Below are positions 16,265 to 25,457 of a DNA stretch of 32,218 nucleotides, piece after piece. The first letter of the stretch is position 1, and every line of letters starts with the position of its first letter. The position numbers were made by a program, and so were the translations under genes. A model generated the notes under the pieces. That model was not told where the DNA came from, did not search any database, and worked only from the letters and a program-made list of their open reading frames with translations. Source of the stretch: Bacteroidaceae bacterium (GTDB taxonomy: Bacteria > Bacteroidota > Bacteroidia > Bacteroidales > Bacteroidaceae); contig JAGDCM010000037.1 in NCBI GenBank assembly GCA_017958545.1, forward strand, positions 1-32,218, given 5' to 3'.

Positions 16265-17065
16265 CTAATTGTTTTTAATCACTACCACATTCTCCAGACA
16301 AGCCATATCCGTAGACAACTGCACAGAGAGACGGAAACTCAATCCGTCAGGCGAAGTCCCGATTTTATTTATTCTTCCCACAAATATACCCGCCGGGAAC
16401 ACCTGTGAATAACCGCTTGTTTCCACAGCCTGTCCCACCTTGATACGAGCATGGTGAGGCACATCGTCCATCGTAGACACCAGCATATTGCCACCTTGCC
16501 AATGAAGATATCCAATATAACCGGTGCCGCGTATACGGCATGTAATGTTGCTTCTCGTATTGAGAATGCTCATCACCTGAGAGCAGTGAGCACCCACCTG
16601 AGTGACGATACCTACGATACCCGTACCGCATGCCACACCCATACCTTCCTCCACTCCGTCTTTACTGCCGCGGTCTATGGTAAGTGTATTGTCCAGAAGC
16701 CACACACTGCAAGAAGTGACTCTCGCCTGTATCAATTCACACCCTCTCAGACTCTCCGCCAGAATGCGTTCCGTTTCCGTGCTGTCATGACTGAGCACCT
16801 CGACAGCCTCGCGCAGTTGCGCTATCTGCTGCTGCAACATGAAATTACGCTGGGTGAGTTCGCGGTTGTCACTTATCATGTGACTATATCGCAGGATACT
16901 TGTCTCCATGCCAAGCAACTTGGATGCCACAATATTCGACTGGGTAAAGAAAACACTTCCCTGGTAGTTGTTGTGTTGCACAACAAGAAACAGACTTGTT
17001 CCCTCCAAAAGGAGGAAAACAAGCCAGTGTAACTTTTTCCACAGAAAAGTGAATATCGCTCTCAA
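16265..17065 (-). CDS. mreC: Rod shape-determining protein MreC
   Basis: MreC is a bitopic periplasmic scaffold protein that activates PBP2/RodA. It has 266 residues: a membrane helix at about 13-31, a coiled-coil segment (about 60-105, LTQRNFMLQQQIAQLREAVE), and the beta-barrel domain with LTIDRGSKDGVEEGMGVACG and GIVGIVTQVG. It directly follows mreB with no gap and precedes mreD by 3 bases. Confidence 0.95.
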   Translation of the reverse strand: MRAIFTFLWKKLHWLVFLLLEGTSLFLVVQHNNYQGSVFFTQSNIVASKLLGMETSILRYSHMISDNRELTQRNFMLQQQIAQLREAVEVLSHDSTETERILAESLRGCELIQARVTSCSVWLLDNTLTIDRGSKDGVEEGMGVACGTGIVGIVTQVGAHCSQVMSILNTRSNITCRIRGTGYIGYLHWQGGNMLVSTMDDVPHHARIKVGQAVETSGYSQVFPAGIFVGRINKIGTSPDGLSFRLSVQLSTDMACLENVVVIKNN

Positions 17066-18085
17066 CTACATCAAGAATGGGAAGTTGTTGATATTCTTGA
17101 GAACAACACCCGTACCCTTCACAACACTATGAAGCGGGTCTTCTGCTACGTGGAACGGAATATTAAGTTTATCTTGGAAACGTCTGCTCAGACCACGGAG
17201 CAGGGCTCCACCGCCGGTAAGCCAGATACCGTTGTGTACAATATCTGCGTACAGTTCGGGGGGAGTATCCTCAAGAGCTGCAAGAATGGCACTTTCAATC
17301 TTTGCTATCGTTTTCTCCAGACAGCGGGCCACTTCCTGATATGTGACACTAACCTCCATAGGCAGGGCGGTAATCTTATTCGGACCGCACACAACGAAAT
17401 CTTCCGGAGCCTCATCACCCAAATCAGACAAAGCACTGCCCACATTTATCTTGATACGCTCTGCCATACGTTCACTGACACGCACATTGTGCTGACGGGA
17501 CATGTATTCCTGAATGTCTTCCGTGAACTCATCACCGGCGATACGCAAACTCTTGTCGGAAACGATACCGCCCAGGGAAATCACGGCAACCTCCGTGGAA
17601 CCGCCGCCGATGTCAACCACCATATTACCCTCCGGGGCAAGAACGTCCAAACCGATACCGATCGCAGCTGCCATCGGTTCGTACACTAGATATACCTCGC
17701 GGGCTCCGGCACGCTCTGCACTGTCGCGCACAGCACGCAGTTCCACCTCCGTAGAACCGCTGGGAACACCAATCACCATCCTCAGAGAAGGTGTGAAGAG
17801 ATGCTTGCCCGTATCCACCATCTTGAGCAGCCCGCGCATCATCAATTCGCACGCATTGAAGTCTGCTATAACTCCGTCTCTAAGAGGACGGACCGTGCGG
17901 ATGTCCGGACTCGTTTTTTCATACATCATCTTGGCTTTCTCGCCAACAGCAACCATCGCACCCGTCTGGCGGTTCATTGCTACCACACTGGGCTGATCCA
18001 CCACAATGCGGTTGTCGCAAATGATGACGGTGTTTGCTGTACCAAGGTCCATCGAGACCTCTTTTGTAAAACTAAAAAATCCCAT
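17066..18085 (-). CDS. mreB: Rod shape-determining actin homologue MreB
   Basis: MreB is a cytoplasmic, membrane-associated actin-like ATPase that guides lateral wall synthesis. The 339-residue product has the phosphate-1 motif MDLGTANTVII, the phosphate-2 region VVDIGGGSTEVAVISLGG and the adenosine region GIWLTGGGALLRGL. The length is standard. It lies 20 bases behind the IMP cyclohydrolase gene and directly abuts mreC. A -7-like box (18113-18120) at the end of the upstream gene might give mreBCD extra transcription. Confidence 0.97.
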   Translation of the reverse strand: MGFFSFTKEVSMDLGTANTVIICDNRIVVDQPSVVAMNRQTGAMVAVGEKAKMMYEKTSPDIRTVRPLRDGVIADFNACELMMRGLLKMVDTGKHLFTPSLRMVIGVPSGSTEVELRAVRDSAERAGAREVYLVYEPMAAAIGIGLDVLAPEGNMVVDIGGGSTEVAVISLGGIVSDKSLRIAGDEFTEDIQEYMSRQHNVRVSERMAERIKINVGSALSDLGDEAPEDFVVCGPNKITALPMEVSVTYQEVARCLEKTIAKIESAILAALEDTPPELYADIVHNGIWLTGGGALLRGLSRRFQDKLNIPFHVAEDPLHSVVKGTGVVLKNINNFPFLM

Positions 18086-18105
18086 GATTTTCTAATTGTT
18101 TCTCC

Positions 18106-18699
18106 TTACTTGCAAAAATATGAATGGATAGCGGTATCGTAGTGACTGCTGACACCGAATGCCTGCTTTGCAAACCACTTTCTGTCCTCTATCTCGCTTT
18201 CGCCGCCCTTCTTCTGAAGCAAGTCGAGCAGAGGCTTATACTCAGCTTTGGAGGGAACGATGATAACATCCCTGAAATTCTTCGCACCGGCTCTGATGAG
18301 AGAAATGCCGCCTATATCTATCTTCTCAATGATATCTACCTCGCAGGCTCCGCTCTTAACAGTCTCCTCGAAAGGATACAAATCCACAATTACGAGATCG
18401 ATTGCAGGAATCTCGTACTGTGCCATCTGCTGCTGGTCGCCCTCGTTCTCACGACGTCCCAGAATACCTCCGAACACTTTGGGATGCAGTGTCTTCACTC
18501 TGCCGCCGAGAATACTCGGATATGATGTCACATCCTCCACCTTAGTGCAGGGAATGCCCAAACTCTCAATGAAAGACTGCGTACCGCCTGTAGAAAGCAG
18601 CTCCACTCCCTGAGCGTGCAACGTCTTGAGAATCTCATCCAGCCCATCCTTATGGAAAACACTAACAAGAGCGCGTCTGATTTTTCTGTTTTCTGCCAT
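18106..18699 (-). CDS. purH: Standalone IMP cyclohydrolase (N-terminal domain of PurH)
   Basis: IMP cyclohydrolase closes FAICAR to IMP, the last step of de novo purine synthesis. The 197-residue product covers only the MGS-like cyclohydrolase domain of bifunctional PurH: LLSTGGT, DVTSYPSILGGRVKTLHPK, VDLYPFEETV and KIDIGGISLIRAGAKNF. It ends AFGVSSHYDTAIHSYFCK, the normal domain border. The roughly 310-residue AICAR formyltransferase domain is absent and no continuation is visible downstream, where mreB starts after 20 bases. The clean ending at the domain boundary suggests a split arrangement rather than decay, with a separate formyltransferase gene elsewhere. It leads the mre-mrd-rod cluster. 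Confidence 0.92.
   Translation of the reverse strand: MAENRKIRRALVSVFHKDGLDEILKTLHAQGVELLSTGGTQSFIESLGIPCTKVEDVTSYPSILGGRVKTLHPKVFGGILGRRENEGDQQQMAQYEIPAIDLVIVDLYPFEETVKSGACEVDIIEKIDIGGISLIRAGAKNFRDVIIVPSKAEYKPLLDLLQKKGGESEIEDRKWFAKQAFGVSSHYDTAIHSYFCK
18113..18120 (-). promoter_or_regulatory. Possible internal -7 box before mreB
   Basis: TATTTTTG on the minus strand matches TAnnTTTG and lies 28 bases before the mreB start, at the very end of purH. There is no good -33 element, so this may be chance. Confidence 0.25.
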
Positions 18700-18741
18700 A
18701 TTTGTAATACCTATGATTTGTTATTCCACATTTTTCGTGCG

Positions 18742-18749
18742 CAAAATTA
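18742..18749 (-). promoter_or_regulatory. -7 box of the purH-mre-rodA operon
   Basis: TAATTTTG on the minus strand is a full match to TAnnTTTG and is followed by CGCAC. It lies about 42 bases before the purH ATG. The -33 position is poor. Confidence 0.5.
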
Positions 18750-18813
18750 TAAAAAAATGAGGAGTTAATCTCCATACTGTTTTCAAAAAAGACGGCATAA
18801 AGAGTTTTTTTTA

Positions 18814-18821
18814 TATTTTTG
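18814..18821 (+). promoter_or_regulatory. -7 box of the second GH2 gene
   Basis: TATTTTTG matches TAnnTTTG and is followed by CACACG, 22 bases before the ATG at 18844. A T-rich run precedes it; there is no clear TTTG at -33. Confidence 0.5.
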
Positions 18822-18843
18822 CACACGAACACACAGTCAAGCG

Positions 18844-21351
18844 ATGAAAAATATTCTATTTATATCTGTTTTCCTTTGTTTTTTTCTCAATAATATCAAT
18901 GCCGTAGAGAGGCGTGATTCCCTGCTTTCCGAATGGCGCTTCCACCTTGGAGAAGCAGAAGGCGGAGAGTTGGAGAATCTGAACGACAGTCTATGGGAGA
19001 AAGTAAGCGTTCCGCACGACTGGGCCATTACGATGCCATTCTCCAGAGACAATGATTTACAGAAAGTTGCCGTTACACAAAACGGAGAATCCGTTGCCAC
19101 TTGGAAGACCGGTCGCACAGGCGGGCTGCCTTGGATGGGAACTGGCTGGTATCGCACCCGTTTCCGCACTCCGCAGGGAATCACCAAATCCACAGGGTCC
19201 GTCACTCTGCTCGTCGACGGAGCCATGTCCCATTCGCTTGTCTTCATCAACGGACAGCGCATCGGAATTTGGCCATACGGCTACAACAGTTACACCTTCG
19301 ACCTGACTCCGTATCTGAAGGAAAATGACGAAGAGAACATTCTTGCCATCCGCCTCAACAATCCCAACGAAAGCAGCCGCTGGTATCCGGGAGCAGGACT
19401 CTTTCGCAGAGTTCATCTCATCACCGCACCCAAGGTGCACGTTCCGGTGTGGGGAACCAGTGTTGCCACCGCCCAAAAAGACAAATCCTCGTGGGATGTG
19501 ATGCTCACCACCGCCATTTCCGGGACGTCTTCATACAAGATTATTGTTGAGACGGATATCATCGACCCACAGGGACGCACCGTCGCCTCAAACACGGACT
19601 TCACGTCTCCAGGAAATGACGGAGAAACCGAGCTTGCCCAGCACTTCACCGTTCCGCAGCCCGAACTGTGGACTCCAGAGACGCCGCATCTCTATCGTGC
19701 CTGCTCGCGCATCACTGAAAACGGAGTGGTCGTCGACACCTTTACCACGAGCTTTGGAATCCGTCAAGTGGAACTGAAACAGGGAGAAGGCTTCTTCCTC
19801 AACGGAGAGAAACGCAAGTTCCGCGGCGTGTGCCTTCATCACGACCTGGGTCCCCTTGGAGCTGCCGTTCACAGGGATGCACTGCGCCACCAGCTTCTCA
19901 TGCTGAAAGCCATGGGAGCAGACGCAATCCGCACCTCACATAATATGCCCGACCCGCAACAGGTTGAACTGTGCGACTCCATCGGTCTCATGGTGATGGT
20001 GGAATCCTTCGACGAATGGACCACTGCCAAATGTAAGAACGGCTACCACTGCTGGTTCAACGAGACGACCTATACCCCGAAAGCTGAATATCCGATGGTC
20101 TGGGCACAGCACGACCTGCGGAACATGATACGCAACTTCCGCAATCATCCTTCCGTTGTCATGTGGAGCATCGGCAACGAGATACCCCAGCAGCACACAG
20201 AGGAAGGCAAGGAACTGGCGAAGGCCATGCAGTATTTCTGCCACGAGCAGGATCCCACACGCCCCGTGACATGCGGCATGGATCAGGTGCAGGGCATCCT
20301 TCGCAGCGGTTTTGCCGACGCACTCGACGTGCCCGGTCTTAACTATCGCACACATCTCTACGAGAAAGCCTACGAGACTCTTCCCCAGAAATATATACTC
20401 GGTTCGGAGACTGCATCCACGGTATCCTCGCGCGGGGTGTATTTCCGTCCGCTGGCTCTGCGCAAAGATGCCAAGCACGACGGTCATCAGTCTTCCGGCT
20501 ACGACACGGAAGCATGTTCGTGGAGCAATGTTCCCGATGAGGATTTCCGTCTGCAGGACGACTTCGACTGGACGATGGGACAGTTCGTATGGACCGGTTT
20601 CGACTATCTCGGCGAGCCCTCACCCTACGACACCGACGCCTGGCCCAGCCACTCCTCCCTCTTCGGCATCATCGACCTTGCATCCATTCCCAAAGACCGC
20701 TACTATCTCTATCAGAGTCAGTGGCGCGACTCCGGCACGTTCCATGTTCTGCCGCATTGGAACTGGAATGCGGGCGACACCGTTCCCGTAGTAGCATACA
20801 GTCAGTGTCCCGCGGCGCGACTCTACGTCAACGGCAAACTGCAAGGAGAAGTCCATAAACTCTCCCGCGAGGAGAGCGAGGCCCTGAAGGGCAAAGACCC
20901 TCTCTGGCTCCTCAAACGCTACAGACTCATCTGGCCGGCTGTACCGTATCAGGCAGGAGAACTGAAGGTGGAGTTTCTGGATTCTAAGGGCAATGTCGTT
21001 CACACAACAACAAAACGCACTGCCTCCAAGCCTCATCATCTGCAAGTGGAGACATCCTACTACACTCCGGGCGACAATCTCTGCTACATCACCGTATCTA
21101 TGGTGGACAAAAAAGGCAACCTGTGTCCCGACGACGCATCTCTCGTGGAATTCTCAGTGAGCGGCAATGCCCGTTTCAAAGCTGCGGCAAACGGAGACCC
21201 CACTTCCCTAGACCCCTTCCAGCAGCCACGTATGCACCTCTTCTCCGGTCAGTGTACAGTGATTGTGGAGACTGAGGGGAGCGACAGTTTCACACTCACT
21301 GCCGCCAGCGGTAAGATAAAGGGAAGCATCACTGTTCCCGCAGGTCGTTGA
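18844..21351 (+). CDS. Secreted GH2 glycoside hydrolase, beta-galactosidase-like, with DUF4982-type domain
   Basis: This 835-residue exported GH2 enzyme probably cleaves beta-galactosides. A signal peptide covers about 1-20. The jelly-roll domain (about 25-200) contains VPHDW, PWMGTGWYRTRF and WYPGAGLFRRVHL. The TIM barrel starts at about 310 (FRGVCLHHDLGPLG, IRTSHNMPD). The acid/base is Glu446 in MWSIGNEIP and the nucleophile is Glu522 in ILGSETAS. After the barrel comes a segment like DUF4982 (VVAYSQCPAARLYVNGKLQGE), then Ig-like domains. It is a different subgroup from the GH2 protein at 2309-4759, with the GSETAS rather than GSENRH nucleophile signature. Its last 23 bases overlap the convergent tcdA gene. 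Confidence 0.92.
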   Translation: MKNILFISVFLCFFLNNINAVERRDSLLSEWRFHLGEAEGGELENLNDSLWEKVSVPHDWAITMPFSRDNDLQKVAVTQNGESVATWKTGRTGGLPWMGTGWYRTRFRTPQGITKSTGSVTLLVDGAMSHSLVFINGQRIGIWPYGYNSYTFDLTPYLKENDEENILAIRLNNPNESSRWYPGAGLFRRVHLITAPKVHVPVWGTSVATAQKDKSSWDVMLTTAISGTSSYKIIVETDIIDPQGRTVASNTDFTSPGNDGETELAQHFTVPQPELWTPETPHLYRACSRITENGVVVDTFTTSFGIRQVELKQGEGFFLNGEKRKFRGVCLHHDLGPLGAAVHRDALRHQLLMLKAMGADAIRTSHNMPDPQQVELCDSIGLMVMVESFDEWTTAKCKNGYHCWFNETTYTPKAEYPMVWAQHDLRNMIRNFRNHPSVVMWSIGNEIPQQHTEEGKELAKAMQYFCHEQDPTRPVTCGMDQVQGILRSGFADALDVPGLNYRTHLYEKAYETLPQKYILGSETASTVSSRGVYFRPLALRKDAKHDGHQSSGYDTEACSWSNVPDEDFRLQDDFDWTMGQFVWTGFDYLGEPSPYDTDAWPSHSSLFGIIDLASIPKDRYYLYQSQWRDSGTFHVLPHWNWNAGDTVPVVAYSQCPAARLYVNGKLQGEVHKLSREESEALKGKDPLWLLKRYRLIWPAVPYQAGELKVEFLDSKGNVVHTTTKRTASKPHHLQVETSYYTPGDNLCYITVSMVDKKGNLCPDDASLVEFSVSGNARFKAAANGDPTSLDPFQQPRMHLFSGQCTVIVETEGSDSFTLTAASGKIKGSITVPAGR

Positions 21352-22024
21352 CCACCAGCGATGCCAGCGTCATTCCGAAGGTGGCTGTCACCTGCATCAA
21401 ACTGCCGTTGCCATTGGCCTCAAAGCAGTTCCTGCCAGCAGTCTCTTCGCTGTAGACGCACTTGAACTTTCTCTTCGGGAAGCGTTCCTGCTTCTTGTAC
21501 TGCGTGCGAAGAGCTCTTGCCAGAGCATCTCCCTTCACCTTCCAGAACTCCGCCACACGCACCCGTGTAGGATCTGTTCTCAGCGCAGCACCCATACTGC
21601 AGAACAGTTTGCATTCGGGATTCTCCAGTGCCCTGCATATCAGGTCCGACTTATCTCTCAGCGAATCAATGCAGTCCACCACGTAGTCATAGTTCTCCAG
21701 ATGGAAACTGTCAGCGGTCTCTGAGGTGTAGCGTTTGGTTAATGCCGTGATGTCCGCCTCCGGATTTATTTCGCGCAGTCTCTCTGCCAACACCTCCACT
21801 TTCGGCCTGCCGATAGTCTTGGTCGTAGCCATCAGCTGTCTGTTGCAGTTGGACTCCGCAACCTCATCGCTATCCACCATCGTGAGATGGCGCAATCCTG
21901 TGCGAATCAATGCTTCAGCGCACCAGGACCCCACTCCGCCAACACCAAAAATAATGACGCGAACCTCTTTAATCCGCGTCATAACCTCATCGCCTAAAAT
22001 AAGTCTTGATCTTATCTCCCTCAT
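21329..22024 (-). CDS. tcdA: tRNA threonylcarbamoyladenosine dehydratase (E1-like)
   Basis: TcdA (CsdL/YgdL) uses ATP to cyclise the N6-threonylcarbamoyl group on A37 of tRNAs that read ANN codons. The 231-residue protein has the E1-like nucleotide-binding loop FGVGGVGSWCAEALIRTG (26-43), the DSDEVAESNCNRQL segment (51-64) with the conserved Asn-Arg-Gln, and DCIDSLRDK (117-125). The start ATG lies 4 bases after the mature 3' end of the upstream tRNA and there is no other start between them. The gene is therefore probably transcribed with the tRNA from the promoter at 22119-22150. Its 3' end overlaps the GH2 gene. Confidence 0.93.
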   Translation of the reverse strand: MREIRSRLILGDEVMTRIKEVRVIIFGVGGVGSWCAEALIRTGLRHLTMVDSDEVAESNCNRQLMATTKTIGRPKVEVLAERLREINPEADITALTKRYTSETADSFHLENYDYVVDCIDSLRDKSDLICRALENPECKLFCSMGAALRTDPTRVRVAEFWKVKGDALARALRTQYKKQERFPKRKFKCVYSEETAGRNCFEANGNGSLMQVTATFGMTLASLVVNDLREQ

Positions 22025-22028
22025 CGCG

Positions 22029-22102
22029 TAGCGGGAAAGGGACTTGAACCCTTGACCTTCGGATTATGAATCCGACGCTCTAACCAGCTGAGCTATCCCG
22101 CC
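22029..22102 (-). tRNA. tRNA with CAT anticodon, probably elongator tRNA-Met
   Basis: A 74-base cloverleaf can be drawn: acceptor GGCGGGA pairs with TCCCGCT (one G-T pair at the end), D stem GCTC/GAGC, anticodon stem TCGGA/TCCGA with loop TTCATAA, T stem AAGGG/CCCTT with loop TTCAAGT, discriminator A, CCA not encoded. It lacks the three G-C pairs of an initiator anticodon stem. An elongator Met identity is most likely; a tRNA-Ile read as lysidine-AU (tRNA-Ile2) is not excluded. Confidence 0.93.
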
Positions 22103-22118
22103 TTTTTCAAAAGCGGTG

Positions 22119-22150
22119 CAAAGGTATGACAAATAATCTAAACAAGCAAA
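22119..22150 (-). promoter_or_regulatory. Promoter of the tRNA-tcdA unit
   Basis: On the minus strand TTTG (22150-22147), 20 bases, then TACCTTTG (22126-22119) is a full match to the Bacteroidetes consensus. The tRNA starts 17 bases beyond the -7 box. Confidence 0.7.
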
Positions 22151-22190
22151 CTTTTTGACAACAAAATTAATCAATATGCCCATTTTTTTG

Positions 22191-22198
22191 TAATTTTG
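22191..22198 (+). promoter_or_regulatory. -7 box of the lptF/G-ribBA operon
   Basis: TAATTTTG followed by CACCG matches TAnnTTTG, 28 bases before the ATG at 22227. The -33 element is weak. Confidence 0.5.
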
Positions 22199-22226
22199 CA
22201 CCGTCATTTGTGCGTACACGCGGAAC

Positions 22227-24176
22227 ATGCGTATGAGAATATTACGGAGATTGGACTGGTATGTATTGAGAAGTTATCTGCTTCTCTTTGCTGGCACTTT
22301 CTTTGTCTGCCTGTTCATTTTCATGCTGCAGTTTCTCTGGCGCTACGTCGACGACCTCGTCGGAAAGGGTCTTTCGTGGCTGGTGCTGGGCAAGTTTTTC
22401 TTCTACGCATCGCTCACTCTGGTGCCCATGTCCCTACCCCTTGCCGTACTGCTTGCTTCGCTCATCTCGTTCGGCAACATGGGAGAAAAGCTCGAACTGC
22501 TCTCCATGAAAGCTGCCGGTGTGCCCCTGATACGCATCATACTGCCGGTGCTCATTTTCGCCATACTGATATCCTTCGGCAGTTTCTTCTTCCAAAACCG
22601 TGTGGGTCCCGAGGCCACGCGCCAGCTGGCCACCCTTCTGTGGAGCATGCGCCAGAAGAATCCCGAGGTGGAGATTCCCGAAGGCATCTTCTACAGCGAC
22701 ATCCCCGGCTACAATCTCTTCATCGAGCACAAGAACAAGGAGACCGGTATGCTCTACGGCATGATGATATACACCACCGGCGGCGGTCTCGACAACACAC
22801 AGATTGTCCTTGCCGACTCAGCCCGCATGCAGTCCACTGAAGATCACATGCACCTGAAGATGACGCTCTACAGCGGCGAGCGCTTCCGCAACATGGATGC
22901 CCAGAGCGGCAAGATGCTCAGAGCCTCCATACCCTACATGCGCGAGACCTTTGTCAGGGAAGTGGACATCATCCAGTTCGACAACAACTTCTCGATGATG
23001 GATGCCAACCTCTTCAACAACAACGCCCAGACAAAAGACCTCTCGGCCATACAGTACGGCATCGACTCCCTCTCCTCTGCTCTGGATTCCATGGGACACC
23101 GCTTCTACGACAATGCCCGCGCCTACTATCTCATGAGGGATGTGCCGAAGAACGGGGCCGACAGCGTCACCCGCCTCCAACGTCTCGAGCACATGCTTTC
23201 CGTAGCTTCTCCGTTGGACTCTGTGCTCTTGTCCCAGTCCACGGAAGACCAGCAGCGCACACTGCGCGCAGCCACCAGCAGAGCCCACTCCACGCTTTCC
23301 GAGTTCGAGTTCCGAGGTCTCGTCACGGAAAACATGAATATGTCGCTGCGCACCCATCTTCTCGAGTGGCAACGCAAATTCTCCCTCTCCCTGGCCTGCC
23401 TGATATTTTTCTTCATCGGCGCCCCGCTGGGTGCCATCATACGCAAGGGCGGACTCGGCGTACCGGTTGTCGTCTCCGTGCTCATCTTCATTTTCTACTA
23501 CATCATCAACGTGGCCGGCGAGAAGATGGCAAAGCAGGGCGAGTGGAACATGCTCTTCGGTGCCTGGCTCTCGTCCATGATACTGGCTCCCATCGGCGCG
23601 TTCCTAATCAGCCGTGCCAACAAGGACTCCATGGTGTTCAACATCGAGGGCTACCGCCATTTCTTCATGACGGTGCTTGGTCTGCGCTACACTCGCAAAC
23701 TCATGCGCAAGGAGGTCATCATCGAGGAACCCGACTACCCGCGCCTCATCACGGAACTGAACACCCTTGCCGCCGACTGCAAGCGCTATCAGGAGATACA
23801 TCATCTGCGCCGTTTCCCCTCCTACTGGCGTCTGTTCTTCCGCTATCGCGAGGACCGCGAGGTGATAAGCATCTCCGAGAGACTCGAACAGATTATCGAG
23901 GAACTGCACAATTCGCGCGACAACGTCGTCATCGGCGGCATCAACGAATACCCCATACTCGTGCCCGACGCCCACACGCGCCCCTTCCACTCCAGCCGTC
24001 TGTGCCTTGCCGCAGGACTTTTCTTTCCTCTCGGCATATTCTTCTGGTTCAGGGTGTGGCGCTTCCGCATACGTCTGTGGCGCGACTTCACGCAGATACA
24101 GAAACTCTCGCCCATGATTGCGGAGCGTATCGAACTGCATGTACTATCACAGGAAATATCGGATAAACTATCATAA
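22227..24176 (+). CDS. LptF/LptG family LPS export permease (YjgP/YjgQ)
   Basis: These permeases, with the ATPase LptB, pull LPS from the inner membrane and pass it to the periplasmic bridge. The 649-residue protein shows the family plan: three N-terminal helices (about 12-36, 52-82, 100-122) with [20 protein letters not shown], a large periplasmic region (about 125-380) that should hold the jelly-roll, and three helices (about 384-404, 410-430, 442-462) with [14 protein letters not shown]. It is nearly twice the length of E. coli LptF/LptG. The extra parts are a helical insertion in the periplasmic domain and a C-terminal extension with a hydrophobic hairpin at about 592-612. This long form is usual in Bacteroidetes. 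Its stop overlaps the ribBA start (TAATG). Confidence 0.9.
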   Translation: MRMRILRRLDWYVLRSYLLLFAGTFFVCLFIFMLQFLWRYVDDLVGKGLSWLVLGKFFFYASLTLVPMSLPLAVLLASLISFGNMGEKLELLSMKAAGVPLIRIILPVLIFAILISFGSFFFQNRVGPEATRQLATLLWSMRQKNPEVEIPEGIFYSDIPGYNLFIEHKNKETGMLYGMMIYTTGGGLDNTQIVLADSARMQSTEDHMHLKMTLYSGERFRNMDAQSGKMLRASIPYMRETFVREVDIIQFDNNFSMMDANLFNNNAQTKDLSAIQYGIDSLSSALDSMGHRFYDNARAYYLMRDVPKNGADSVTRLQRLEHMLSVASPLDSVLLSQSTEDQQRTLRAATSRAHSTLSEFEFRGLVTENMNMSLRTHLLEWQRKFSLSLACLIFFFIGAPLGAIIRKGGLGVPVVVSVLIFIFYYIINVAGEKMAKQGEWNMLFGAWLSSMILAPIGAFLISRANKDSMVFNIEGYRHFFMTVLGLRYTRKLMRKEVIIEEPDYPRLITELNTLAADCKRYQEIHHLRRFPSYWRLFFRYREDREVISISERLEQIIEELHNSRDNVVIGGINEYPILVPDAHTRPFHSSRLCLAAGLFFPLGIFFWFRVWRFRIRLWRDFTQIQKLSPMIAERIELHVLSQEISDKLS

Positions 24177-25378
24177 TGAAACAAACAGCAATCAGTCAGA
24201 TAGAGGCAGCTCTTGATGATTTCAAGGACGGCAAATTCGTCATCGTGGTGGATGATGAGGATCGCGAGAACGAGGGCGACTTCATCACCGCTGCCGAGAT
24301 GATAACGCCAGAGAAGGTCAACTTCATGCTGCAGAACGGGCGCGGCGTGCTCTGCGCTCCCATCACCATATCGCGGGCTCACGAACTGGAGCTCAGCCGC
24401 CAAGTGGAGGAGAACACCTCCATGCTGGGCACTCCGTTCACCGTCACGGTGGACCTCCTCGAGGGATGCACCACCGGCGTCTCCGCCCACGACCGCGCAG
24501 CCACCATACGTGCTCTGGCCGACCCAGCGAGCAAGCCCTCCGACTTCGGTCGCCCGGGTCACATCAATCCCCTCTACGCCCAGGACAAGGGTGTCCTGCG
24601 TCGCGCCGGCCACACAGAGGCAGCCATCGACCTGGCACGCCTCTCCGGACTGCAGCCTGCCGCAGCCCTCATTGAGATACTCAATCCCGACGGCACCATG
24701 GCACGCATGCCGCAGCTGGAGGAGGTTGCCCGTCAGTTCGGCCTTAAGATAATCACCATCCGCGACCTCATCGCCTACCGTCTGCAGCGCGAGAGCCTTG
24801 TGGAGCGCGGCAGCGAGGCCGACCTCCCCACACAGTGGGGTCATTTCCGCATCATACCCTTCCGCCAGATATCCAACGGTCTCGAACACGTGGCCATCAT
24901 CAAAGGTACCTGGGAGGAAGACGAACCCGTTCTCGTGCGCATGCACTCCTCCTGCGCCACGGGAGACATTTTCGGCAGCCAGCGCTGCGACTGCGGCGCA
25001 CAGCTCCACCGCTCCATGCAGATGATTGAGGAGGCTGGCAAGGGAGCCGTCATCTATCTCATGCAGGAGGGACGAGGCATCGGCCTGATGAACAAGATTG
25101 CGGCATACGTCCTGCAGGAACAGGGCGACGACACCGTGGATGCCAATCTTCATCTGGGCTTCAAGGCCGACGAGAGGGACTACGGCGTGGGCGCACAGAT
25201 ACTGCGCTCGCTGGGACTATCCAAGATACGCCTCATCACCAATAACCCCGTCAAGCGCGTGGGGCTCGAGGGCTACGGACTGGAAATCGTGGAGAACGTA
25301 CCCATCGTCGTGGAACCCAATCCATACAACAAACGCTATCTCGAAACAAAACGTGTCCGTATGGGCCATAAACTATAA
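24176..25378 (+). CDS. ribBA: Bifunctional DHBP synthase / GTP cyclohydrolase II (riboflavin synthesis)
   Basis: This cytosolic enzyme makes both riboflavin precursors: dihydroxybutanone phosphate from ribulose-5-phosphate (RibB part, about 1-205) and the pyrimidine from GTP (RibA part, about 206-400). The RibB motif [11 protein letters not shown] (26-36) and GRPGHINPL (125-133) are intact. The RibA zinc site is formed by Cys260, Cys271 and Cys273 ([17 protein letters not shown]), and MQEGRGIGL (296-304) follows. Length and both active sites are standard. It is translationally coupled to the upstream permease gene by a one-base overlap. Confidence 0.97.
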   Translation: MKQTAISQIEAALDDFKDGKFVIVVDDEDRENEGDFITAAEMITPEKVNFMLQNGRGVLCAPITISRAHELELSRQVEENTSMLGTPFTVTVDLLEGCTTGVSAHDRAATIRALADPASKPSDFGRPGHINPLYAQDKGVLRRAGHTEAAIDLARLSGLQPAAALIEILNPDGTMARMPQLEEVARQFGLKIITIRDLIAYRLQRESLVERGSEADLPTQWGHFRIIPFRQISNGLEHVAIIKGTWEEDEPVLVRMHSSCATGDIFGSQRCDCGAQLHRSMQMIEEAGKGAVIYLMQEGRGIGLMNKIAAYVLQEQGDDTVDANLHLGFKADERDYGVGAQILRSLGLSKIRLITNNPVKRVGLEGYGLEIVENVPIVVEPNPYNKRYLETKRVRMGHKL

Positions 25379-25403
25379 GGCCCCCCTACCCCCTTTGGGG
25401 GAG
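25379..25403 (+). repeat. C/G-rich repeat arm between ribBA and the aminotransferase gene
   Basis: The sequence right after the ribBA stop contains the small palindrome CCCCC-TTT-GGGGG. It is an imperfect reverse complement of the repeat at 25478-25511, sharing GGCCCCC at one end and CCCTTTGGG plus GAG at the other. There is no T run, so it does not look like a terminator. Confidence 0.55.
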
Positions 25404-25457
25404 TATCCGGAGACAAACGATAAATAAATTAAAAACTTAATAAAAAGAACAAATAAC

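Noticed and set aside
23843..25153. 436-codon minus-strand open frame opposite the LptF/G permease gene and ribBA
   Set aside because: Antisense shadow of strongly supported genes, with no recognisable motif.
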